Shown here in pieces: positions 1 to 5,005 of a stretch of 5,132 nt of DNA. The notes under the pieces were generated by a model, which was not told the DNA's origin, did no database searches, and saw only the letters and a program-made list of their open reading frames with translations. The position numbers and the translations under genes are program-made. How positions within the stretch are numbered: position 1 is the stretch's first letter; each line of letters starts with the position of its first letter. The stretch comes from JBFLVQ01 sp040758525 (GTDB lineage: Bacteria > Acidobacteriota > Blastocatellia > Chloracidobacteriales > JADJPF01): contig JBFLVQ010000674.1 of assembly GCA_040758525.1 (NCBI GenBank), positions 1-5,132 on the forward strand. The letters run 5' to 3'.

Positions 1-31
1 CTACCAATGTGACCAGAGTAAGTTACTCTTT

Positions 32-428
32 TTACGTGGGGACAGCAGGATGGAATCTGCTGGGAGATCGGATTATCCTTTCTCCACTCTTATCACTCAG
101 CTTACTACATCGCACGTAGCGGGGATAGCCTGGAGTAGAACCCTCTTTGATGCGCCGGAAGAATCCATCAAAAGCACGTTCCAAGCGCTTCAAAGTTTCT
201 TGTAGAACTTGACTATGTACGGTGTCAACATCGCAGCGAATCTCTTTGATCTCTGGCAATTGCACAGCTTGAGCATGTATAGTTAATAGAAATACCTGCC
301 AGTTTATAGGCATCTCGTCTTTCTTGCAAAGCCCCGTTGTACAACTCTCGGCAAATATCGAGTGTTGCTTCCAACTTCTGCTCGACAGCACGAGATGTCT
401 CAATGCGATATTTGAAGGCTTTCTTCAT
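32..428 (-). pseudogene. tnpB: Truncated, frameshifted TnpB (IS200/IS605-family OrfB) N-terminal fragment
   Basis: The - strand reading from ATG at 428 gives MKKAFKYRIE, then a stretch with DICRELYNGALQERRDAY and GISINY. This is the N-terminal signature of IS605 OrfB/TnpB, the RNA-guided nuclease-like protein of IS200/IS605 elements. After GISINY, near position 278, the matching sequence continues in another frame as HAQAVQLPEIKEIR, DTVHSQVLQETLKRLERAF and DGFFRRIKEGSTPGYPR. A single inserted base there explains the switch. Recognisable similarity ends near 116; the frame stays open to a stop at 32-34, but that tail does not look like TnpB. The RuvC-like catalytic domain and C-terminal zinc ribbon are absent, since only about 105 of roughly 370-400 residues remain. 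No neighbouring TnpA is visible. It is a dead remnant; the family call is firm, the exact 3' boundary is not. Confidence 0.82.
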
Positions 429-440
429 ACTCAAATTATA
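428..440 (-). promoter_or_regulatory. Extended -10 promoter remnant abutting the tnpB start codon
   Basis: On the - strand the sequence TGGTATAAT (perfect TATAAT at 435-440 preceded by TGG) lies just upstream of the tnpB ATG at 428-426. With the usual 6-7 base discriminator, transcription would begin at or next to the A of the start codon. There is no room for a Shine-Dalgarno sequence, so the message would be leaderless. No good -35 box is present at 17 bp, which fits an extended -10 promoter. The role is inferred from sequence only. Confidence 0.45.
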
Positions 441-490
441 CCATTGTTAGTAATACTATTCCATGCAATTGCCTGTATTTATGCGGCTAT

Positions 491-510
491 TATCGCGCTT
501 TCGCGCGATA
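491..510. repeat. Perfect 8-bp inverted repeat with 4-base loop; possible IS end hairpin
   Basis: TATCGCGC at 491-498 is exactly complementary to GCGCGATA at 503-510, with loop TTTC. A run of five T follows at 514-518 on the + strand, so it could act as a weak terminator. It also lies about 63 bp upstream of the - strand tnpB start, where IS200/IS605 elements carry a subterminal hairpin at their left end. No + strand gene ends before it, so the IS-end reading is slightly favoured. The 8-base direct repeat CAATTGCC (466-473 and 532-539) brackets the hairpin. Confidence 0.5.
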
Positions 511-561
511 CGATTTTTCATCCCTGCAATTCAATTGCCGGGTTTTCAAATCGCTTTTCCT

Positions 562-774
562 ATAAAAAAGGCGATTAACAAAGCAGGCATTGTTAAGCCA
601 GGGAGTTGTCATACCTTGCGCCATAGTTTTGCCACTCACTTATTGGAAGATAGCTATGATATTCGAACCGTGCAGGAGTTGCTTGGCCACAAGGATGTGA
701 GCACGACCATGGTTTACACACACGTATTGAATCGTGGCGGTAGGGGAGTACATAGTTCCCTAGATACACATTAA
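562..774 (+). pseudogene. C-terminal fragment of an integron-type tyrosine recombinase (IntI-like)
   Basis: From about 562 the + strand encodes KKAINKAGIVKPGSCHTLRH, continuing with SFATHLL, DIRTVQELLGHKDVSTTM, VYTHVLNRGGRG and a stop at 772-774. This is the C-terminal catalytic end of integron integrases and close chromosomal relatives. The box II histidine and arginine (HTLR), the late histidine (LGHKD) and the nucleophilic tyrosine (VYTHV) are all kept. The box I arginine, the catalytic lysine region and the N-terminal DNA-binding domain are missing: about 70 residues remain of roughly 320-340. An ATG at 463 opens the same frame, but residues encoded by 463-561 resemble nothing in the family and overlap the putative IS end. 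No attI or attC site was recognised nearby. The family is clear; calling it nonfunctional follows from the truncation. Confidence 0.85.
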
Positions 775-1160
775 GGCAGGGAAAGTTTACCTGTCAGGTG
801 TGAGGCTCTCAAAAAGAAATTCCGAACATAGGCATGTTCGTTCGGATACTTTTCCAGCAGTTGATATTGCAGTTTAGTGAGCACGTCCACAGCTTCAATT
901 ATGATACGAGCGACATTATCTGGTCACTCGTCATGGCTAGCTCTATCATTATCAGGTTCTTGAAGCAGAGCTAAGGGCTAGCAGGGAGATTTTTCCAGAT
1001 TCCGCAGTAATTCTAGCTTTTGGTAAAAATCGGGCGTCTTGACCAGCCGTGTTAAAGCTGCCAATACCAGATATGGCTCTTATTTTTGCTCAGCATTGGT
1101 CAACTCATTGGTATTGTTGCCAAAACAGTCTTCGCACTATAATGAGTCTCTAATGCTCAT
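771..1160 (-). pseudogene. Decayed gene of unknown function with four in-frame stops
   Basis: From ATG at 1160 to TAA at 773-771 the - strand has one frame of 129 codons interrupted by TAG (1139-1137), TAA (1082-1080), TAG (980-978) and TGA (926-924). The segments read like a real protein: CEDCFGNNTNELTNAEQK, then EPYLVLAALTRLVKTPDFY and QKLELLRNLEKSP, then an acidic linker PLALLQEPDNDRASHDE, then ARIIIEAVDVLTKLQYQLLE and KYPNEHAYVRNFFLRA. The composition suggests two helical segments joined by a polar acidic linker. All three stop types occur, so recoding is unlikely and pseudogenisation is preferred. I do not recognise the family. Its end overlaps the end of the integrase fragment by four bases, in convergent orientation. 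A frame ending at 1150 overlaps its start by 11 bases, which would suit a translationally coupled pair. Confidence 0.5.
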
Positions 1161-1328
1161 TTCGCTTCAATCGATCAAGTAAAATGCTAGTTTTGATATC
1201 GTAGGATTTCCGTAATTCTCGGTTCTCCTTATTAGACTCTGTTGTTGCACACAGGGGATGTATTGTTTGTGTAAACAAGCGCGCCTTTTCATTACCCCGG
1301 CAGACAACACTGTCCCGGAAAACCTCCC

Positions 1329-1357
1329 TTGACAATAGTAACCTGGTTACGTAAACT
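1329..1357 (+). promoter_or_regulatory. Sigma70-type promoter with palindrome in the spacer
   Basis: A perfect -35 box TTGACA (1329-1334) is followed after exactly 17 bp by TAAACT (1352-1357), a 4/6 match to the -10 consensus. The spacer contains the perfect palindrome GTAACCTGGTTAC (1338-1350), a 6-1-6 inverted repeat in the usual place for a repressor or MerR-like activator. Transcription would start near 1364 on the + strand. The next intact + strand gene is rpsL, 460 bases on, so it could drive the str operon with a long leader or be a relic of lost DNA. Seen in sequence only. Confidence 0.42.
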
Positions 1358-1393
1358 CCATCTTTTCGTTGAATGGATTTTTCTTAATCCCTA

Positions 1394-1421
1394 GCTGTTC
1401 TAAAAATGCTGTTCTAAAAAT
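1394..1421. repeat. 14-bp perfect tandem duplication
   Basis: GCTGTTCTAAAAAT occurs twice head to tail (1394-1407 and 1408-1421). The unit is not a multiple of three, so the event shifts any frame crossing it; it lies where the - strand frame of 1150-1656 breaks. This looks like a replication-slippage duplication in unconstrained DNA. Confidence 0.85.
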
Positions 1422-1703
1422 ATTGAAGTGCAGAAGACAGCTTAGACAGGTGGTCAAACACCACCACAGCGACAATCGCTGACTTGTCAATTATTGTGGC
1501 GTAAAGAGGCTCCTGGTAGTAGCAGCGCGGACAGATCAAGCAGTAACAGAGAGCCTGCGTAACGATATCATATCGGAAACTTCTGCAGTGAAGGCACGCC
1601 ACAGAGAAAAACGGGACGTGGGGTAACGCCCGCAGATTCTGCACCGATTTGAACAAAAAAGTTGCCCCAGTTGCTTACACAATAGTGTTCATAGTCCTGT
1701 CTG

Positions 1704-1791
1704 CCGGCATCTAGTATTGCCGGGCGCTGCCTTGGCATCTGGTCAGGGCAGATGCAGGTATGAGATGAGAGTTATTGAAGGCCGCTTGGCC
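1704..1791 (+). promoter_or_regulatory. Structured str operon leader upstream of rpsL
   Basis: The stretch between the decayed frames and rpsL holds no gene but two perfect hairpins and one short one. CCGGCA (1704-1709) pairs with TGCCGG (1718-1723) across an 8-base loop. GCATCTG (1735-1741) pairs with CAGATGC (1749-1755) across a 7-base loop. GGCC (1780-1783) pairs with GGCC (1788-1791). The motif GGCATCT occurs in both larger hairpins. CATAAT at 1791-1796 matches a -10 box 5/6, but no -35 partner is at the right distance. The stems may form a regulatory mRNA leader; no known riboswitch or ribosomal-protein leader is recognised, and no T-run follows to make a terminator. Confidence 0.35.
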
Positions 1792-1807
1792 ATAATCAAT
1801 GTCCAAC

Positions 1808-1814
1808 GAAGGAG
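1808..1814 (+). promoter_or_regulatory. rpsL ribosome binding site
   Basis: GAAGGAG lies nine bases before the GTG at 1824 and supports that codon as the start. The second purine run AAAGGG (1816-1821) is too close to be the working site. Confidence 0.75.
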
Positions 1815-1823
1815 CAAAGGGAA

Positions 1824-2237
1824 GTGCCGACGATAAACCAGTTAGTCCGTCAGGGGCGCCAGAAAGTTGCTTATAAGACGAGCAGTCCTGCCTTGCAAAA
1901 ATGTCCGCAGAAGCGCGGTGTCTGTACTCGCGTCTATACGGCAACCCCTAAGAAGCCAAACTCAGCGCTACGTAAGGTCGCACGTGTGCGTTTGACTAAT
2001 GGGATTGAAGTAACCACCTATATTCCAGGCATCGGACACAATCTGCAGGAGCACTCCATTGTGTTAATACGTGGTGGTCGTGTTAAGGATCTGCCTGGTG
2101 TGCGCTATCACGTAGTGCGTGGCACGCTCGATTCTGTAGGTGTGAGCGATCGTAAACAGGGTCGTTCCAAATATGGCGCAAAACGGCCAAAAGAGGCGGC
2201 TGCGAAGGGCGCAGCGGCAGGCGCCAAGAAGAAATAG
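1824..2237 (+). CDS. rpsL: 30S ribosomal protein S12
   Basis: S12 sits at the decoding centre of the 30S subunit and helps monitor codon-anticodon pairing. The 137-residue product aligns end to end with bacterial S12: N-terminal PTINQLVR, then CPQKRGVCTRVYT (27-39), PKKPNSALRK (42-51), GHNLQEHS (71-78), RGGRVKDLPGVRYH (83-96) and RSKYGAKRPK (114-123). Lys43 and Lys88, the positions classically changed in streptomycin resistance, are wild type, and Asp89, the usual methylthiolation site, is present. After the common core there is an Ala/Lys/Gly-rich tail of about 14 residues (124-137), longer than in E. coli. The start is GTG, chosen because it gives the conserved N-terminus and has GAAGGAG nine bases upstream. 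rpsG begins 18 bases after the stop, so the two are surely cotranscribed as the head of the str operon. Confidence 0.98.
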   Translation: MPTINQLVRQGRQKVAYKTSSPALQKCPQKRGVCTRVYTATPKKPNSALRKVARVRLTNGIEVTTYIPGIGHNLQEHSIVLIRGGRVKDLPGVRYHVVRGTLDSVGVSDRKQGRSKYGAKRPKEAAAKGAAAGAKKK

Positions 2238-2255
2238 CTCTAGCGAGGTAAGGAT

Positions 2256-2726
2256 ATGCCGAGAAGAAGAGTTGCTGAGAAGCGAGAGGTTCTGCCTGAT
2301 CCAATCTACAACAGTCAATTAGTGACTAAGTTCATTAACAATCTGATGTGGGATGGAAAGCGTTCAGTCTCTGAAGGGATAATGTATGGAGCGCTAGAGC
2401 AGATCCGTAACAAGACTCAAGACGATCCTCTCAAAGTGTTTAAGAAAGCGGTCGAGAACGTACGCCCCAAAGTTGAAGTGCGCTCCCGTCGTGTAGGCGG
2501 TGCCACCTATCAGGTGCCGGTTGAGGTAAGCCAACACCGTGGCACTTCGCTCTCAATCCGCTGGTTAATTATTTATTCGCGTACACGCGGCGAGAAGACG
2601 ATGCAAGACCGGCTTTCTGCTGAACTACTCGACGCTGCTTCCAATAAGGGCAACGCAATCAAGAAGAGGGAAGATACGCATAAAATGGCCGAAGCCAATA
2701 AAGCTTTCGCCCATTATCGCTGGTAA
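2256..2726 (+). CDS. rpsG: 30S ribosomal protein S7
   Basis: S7 nucleates assembly of the 3' major domain (head) of 16S rRNA and lines the E site of the 30S subunit. The 156-residue product is the standard bacterial length and is conserved throughout: MPRRRVAEKREVLPDP at the N-terminus, FINNLMWDGKRS (27-38), a central VEVRSRRVGGATYQVPVEV block, then SLSIRWLIIYSR, EKTMQDRLSAELLDA and the C-terminal signature KKREDTHKMAEANKAFAHYR ending in W156. The ATG at 2256 is preceded by GAGG (2245-2248) at seven bases. In E. coli S7 represses its own operon by binding the rpsL-rpsG spacer. Here that spacer has only 18 bases, while the one after rpsG is 92 bases and highly structured, so any such control would more likely act there. 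That last point is inference. Confidence 0.98.
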   Translation: MPRRRVAEKREVLPDPIYNSQLVTKFINNLMWDGKRSVSEGIMYGALEQIRNKTQDDPLKVFKKAVENVRPKVEVRSRRVGGATYQVPVEVSQHRGTSLSIRWLIIYSRTRGEKTMQDRLSAELLDAASNKGNAIKKREDTHKMAEANKAFAHYRW

Positions 2727-2730
2727 GGTC

Positions 2731-2810
2731 AGTTTCCAGTTTTGCGGTCTATCCCCTCAGGCCGCCGGTGAACTGGCCACGCCCGGAGCGTGGCCGCAAG
2801 ACTGAAAGCT
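2731..2810 (+). promoter_or_regulatory. Structured rpsG-fusA spacer with two competing folds
   Basis: The 92-base spacer (2727-2818) can form two exclusive structures. In the first, AGTTTTGCGG (2738-2747) pairs with CCGCAAGACT (2794-2803) through ten pairs with one U-G, extended by C2737-G2804 and, across a bulge, TTT with AAA and AG with CT, reaching 2810 next to the fusA Shine-Dalgarno GAGGA (2811-2815). It encloses the hairpin CCACGC/GCGTGG (2777-2782, 2788-2793). In the second, CCAGTT (2736-2741) pairs with AACTGG (2771-2776) and GCGG (2744-2747) with CCGC (2762-2765), freeing the region before fusA. The hairpin in its full 8-bp form is GGCCACGC/GCGTGGCC (2775-2782, 2788-2795). No T-run follows, so translation control or RNA processing is likelier than termination. 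The ligand is unknown; S7 is a candidate. Confidence 0.5.
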
Positions 2811-2818
2811 GAGGAAAT

Positions 2819-4918
2819 ATGGGAAGACAAGAACCACTCAATCTTTTTCGCAATATAGGCATTATGGCGCATATAGACGCCGGTAAGACGACGACTACAG
2901 AGCGCGTCCTCTACTACACCGGGGTAAGTCATAAGATGGGTGAGGTGCATGAGGGCACAGCCATAATGGATTGGATGGAGCAGGAACAGGAGCGTGGTAT
3001 TACGATCACCTCTGCCGCTACTACCTGCTTCTGGATGCGCAATAATGAAGAGTTTCGTATTAACATCATTGATACACCTGGGCACGTCGATTTCACTATT
3101 GAGGTAGAGCGTTCCTTGCGTGTGCTTGATGGTGCCGTTGCTGTCTTTTGTGCGGTAGGTGGTGTTGAGCCACAATCTGAGACGGTATGGCGTCAAGCTG
3201 ATAAATATCAGGTGCCACGTATCGCCTTTGTTAACAAGATGGACCGTCCAGGTGCCGATTTTCCCCATGTAATTGAGCAACTGCGCACACGGCTATCTGC
3301 TAACCCGGTACCAATCCAGTTGCCAATCGGTAAAGAAGATACTTTCCGTGGCGTTATCGATCTGCTTGAGATGAAGGGTATTGTCTGGGGTGATGAGACA
3401 AAGGGCGCACAATATACTGTCATTGAGATCCCTGCCGAATTAGAAGGCGAAGCTGCGCAGATGCGTGAGCAGATGGTTGAAGCGATCGCTAATTATGATG
3501 ATGAGGTCGCAAACAAGTATCTAGAAGGTAAGCCGCTTGAGGCCGAAGAACTACGTGCAGCAATACGTCGTGGCACAATTGCCCTCAAGCTGGTGCCAGT
3601 ATTATGTGGCGCTGCCTTTAAGAATAAAGGTGTGCAGACACTACTTGATGCTGTTGTTGATTACTTACCTTCGCCGCTCGATATCGCTGCCGTTACCGGT
3701 ATCAATCCTAAAAAGGAAGAAGAGGAGCAGCGGCCTCCTGAGGATCAAGCGCCATTTGCTGGTCTGGTCTTCAAGATAATGGCTGACAAACATATTGGTC
3801 AGCTCTCTTTTGTGCGTATCTATTCAGGCCATCTTAAGGCTGGTTCATATGTGCTTAATTCGACTAAGCGAACTAAAGAGCGGGTTGGACGCATAATGCG
3901 TATGCACGCCAATAAACGTGAGGATGTCGAAGAGGCATTTGCTGGTGAGATTATTGCGATTGGTGGTCTTAAGAATGTCACTACTGGCGATACGATCTGT
4001 GTTGAAGGCCACCCGATTATTTTAGAGGCAATGGAATTTCCTGCCCCTGTTATCTCGGTAGCAATCGAGCCAAAGACACGACCCGATCAAGAAAAATTGG
4101 GAGTCGCATTGGCACGATTAGCGCAAGAAGATCCTTCCTTCAAAGTGAGTACGGATCAAGAGACAGGCCAGACGCTCATCTCTGGTATGGGCGAACTGCA
4201 CTTAGAGATTATCGTCGATCGATTGAAGAGGGAGTTTAGCGTAGGCGCCAATGTAGGCAAGCCTCAGGTAGCCTATCGTGAGACAATCAGGCGTAATGCC
4301 AAGGGTGAGGGTAAATTTATTCGTCAAAGCGGTGGTCGTGGCCAATATGGCCATGCTCAGATTGAGATCGAGCCGCTCCCAGCCGGTGAAGGTTTTGTCT
4401 TCCAAAATGCCATTGTAGGTGGAGCGGTGCCACGCGAGTACATCTCTCCAATCGAGACTGGCATACATGAGGCGATGGAACGTGGGGTGTTGGCTGGTTA
4501 TGAGATGATCGATATAAAAGCTCGTCTTTATGACGGTAGCTATCATGAAGTTGATTCGAGCGAAATGGCTTTTAAGATTGCTGGCTCAATGGCCTTTCAA
4601 GATGCTGCCAAAAAGGCTGAGCCGGTACTGCTTGAGCCTGTGATGAAGGTTGAGGTGGTTGTTCCAGAAGAGTATATGGGGGCAATCACAGGCGATCTTA
4701 ATTCGCGTCGCGGCCGTATCGAGGCAATGGAAGCGCGTCCTGGCACACAAGTCATCACGGCAGCAGTGCCTCTCTCAGAGATGTTTGGCTATGCCACGGA
4801 TCTACGTTCTGCAACACAGGGGCGCGCCACTTACACTATGCACTTTAAGTGTTATGAGGAGACGCCCAAGTCGGTAAGCGACGAGATCGTTGCAAAGGTG
4901 CGCGGTACGACTGTGTAA
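2819..4918 (+). CDS. fusA: Translation elongation factor G
   Basis: EF-G is the cytosolic GTPase that drives tRNA-mRNA translocation and, with ribosome recycling factor, splits ribosomes. The 699-residue product has the normal length and all five domains. G-domain motifs are AHIDAGKT (17-24), RGITI (59-63), DTPGH (85-89, with the catalytic His89), NKMD (139-142) and CGAAFKNKG (263-271). Domain II follows a short acidic linker (KKEEEEQRPPEDQ from 298). Domain III carries GMGELHLEI (456-464). Domain IV opens near GGRGQYGH (505-512) and has the tip motif YHEVDSS around His576. Domain V ends with the YEETP region. The ATG at 2819 matches the family N-terminus (NLFRNIGIMAHIDAGKT); its GAGGA is only three bases away, a rather tight spacing. 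It is the classical single-copy str operon type rather than a mitochondrial-like or TetM-like paralogue, judged from context and motifs. Confidence 0.98.
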   Translation: MGRQEPLNLFRNIGIMAHIDAGKTTTTERVLYYTGVSHKMGEVHEGTAIMDWMEQEQERGITITSAATTCFWMRNNEEFRINIIDTPGHVDFTIEVERSLRVLDGAVAVFCAVGGVEPQSETVWRQADKYQVPRIAFVNKMDRPGADFPHVIEQLRTRLSANPVPIQLPIGKEDTFRGVIDLLEMKGIVWGDETKGAQYTVIEIPAELEGEAAQMREQMVEAIANYDDEVANKYLEGKPLEAEELRAAIRRGTIALKLVPVLCGAAFKNKGVQTLLDAVVDYLPSPLDIAAVTGINPKKEEEEQRPPEDQAPFAGLVFKIMADKHIGQLSFVRIYSGHLKAGSYVLNSTKRTKERVGRIMRMHANKREDVEEAFAGEIIAIGGLKNVTTGDTICVEGHPIILEAMEFPAPVISVAIEPKTRPDQEKLGVALARLAQEDPSFKVSTDQETGQTLISGMGELHLEIIVDRLKREFSVGANVGKPQVAYRETIRRNAKGEGKFIRQSGGRGQYGHAQIEIEPLPAGEGFVFQNAIVGGAVPREYISPIETGIHEAMERGVLAGYEMIDIKARLYDGSYHEVDSSEMAFKIAGSMAFQDAAKKAEPVLLEPVMKVEVVVPEEYMGAITGDLNSRRGRIEAMEARPGTQVITAAVPLSEMFGYATDLRSATQGRATYTMHFKCYEETPKSVSDEIVAKVRGTTV

Positions 4919-4944
4919 CAGTTGCGCTCGAATAGAGCAAGTTG

Positions 4945-4960
4945 ACTTTGACTCCAAAGT
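4945..4960 (+). repeat. Small hairpin in the fusA-tuf spacer
   Basis: ACTTTG (4945-4950) pairs with CAAAGT (4955-4960) across a four-base loop. It is A/T-rich and followed by no T-run, so it is unlikely to terminate. TTGACT occurs twice here (4942-4947 and 4948-4953) as a possible -35 element, but no convincing -10 box lies at the right distance; an internal tuf promoter is only a possibility. Confidence 0.3.
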
Positions 4961-4979
4961 GAGCCGCTAAAACTATTGA

Positions 4980-4994
4980 GAAGGAGAGAAGGAG
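4980..4994 (+). promoter_or_regulatory. Duplicated Shine-Dalgarno sequence before tuf
   Basis: GAAGGAG occurs twice, at 4980-4986 and 4988-4994, separated by one base. The second copy lies eleven bases before the tuf ATG at 5006 and is probably the working site; the first could act as a standby site for ribosome loading on this very highly translated gene. The standby role is inference. Confidence 0.65.
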
Positions 4995-5005
4995 TATAAA
5001 GAGCG

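Larger units (their letters stand above)
1150..1656 (-). pseudogene. Broken reading frame, zinc-ribbon-like cysteines, function unknown
   Basis: One - strand frame runs from TTG at 1656 to TAG at 1150, interrupted only by two stops close together, TAG at 1416-1414 and TAA at about 1386. The first segment of 80 residues has CLHC (residues 21-24) and ICPRC (41-45), a CxxC-x17-CxxC pattern like a zinc ribbon, followed by a hydrophobic stretch DKSAIVAVVVF. The last segment is charged and ends ILLDRLKRNEH. A second - strand frame also gives protein-like text (AFLEQLGIKKNPFNEKMEFT at about 1430-1355), so frames may have been shuffled by indels, including the 14-bp duplication at 1394-1421. No family is recognised and there is no convincing start or Shine-Dalgarno sequence. 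It may be a decayed gene or chance; confidence is low. Confidence 0.28.

Noticed and set aside
15..33. AGAGTAAGTTACTCT followed by a T-run, possible terminator of a + strand gene left of the window
   Set aside because: As a hairpin it gives only a 5-bp A/T-rich stem, and no upstream gene is visible to support it.
43..62. CAGCAG/CTGCTG inverted repeat, possible IS right-end hairpin
   Set aside because: The tnpB remnant lacks its 3' part, so a true right end is not expected here; a 6-bp stem is common by chance.
821..846. Overlapping alternative hairpins CGAACAT/ATGTTCG and TCCGAAC/GTTCGGA
   Set aside because: They fall inside the protein-like decayed frame and have no promoter, T-run or gene to control; probably chance.
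1150..1335. 61-residue - strand ORF as an intact gene
   Set aside because: It starts at TTG without a Shine-Dalgarno, resembles no known family and is part of a longer interrupted frame.
1..1823. tRNA genes, CRISPR arrays or attC sites in the gene-poor region
   Set aside because: No GGTTCGA-type T-loop with acceptor pairing, no regularly spaced repeats and no attC-like core sites were seen.
1711..1944. - strand ORF overlapping the rpsL start
   Set aside because: It is antisense to the conserved S12 coding region and has no recognisable similarity.
2064..2318. - strand ORFs across the end of rpsL and the start of rpsG
   Set aside because: Antisense shadows of two well conserved genes.
2729..3280. 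183-residue - strand ORF opposite the start of fusA
   Set aside because: It is long, but antisense to a highly conserved G domain and its product resembles no family; its length comes from fusA codon bias.
4942..4976. Internal tuf promoter with TTGACT boxes
   Set aside because: No acceptable -10 hexamer at 16-18 bp: the best, AACTAT, matches only 3/6.
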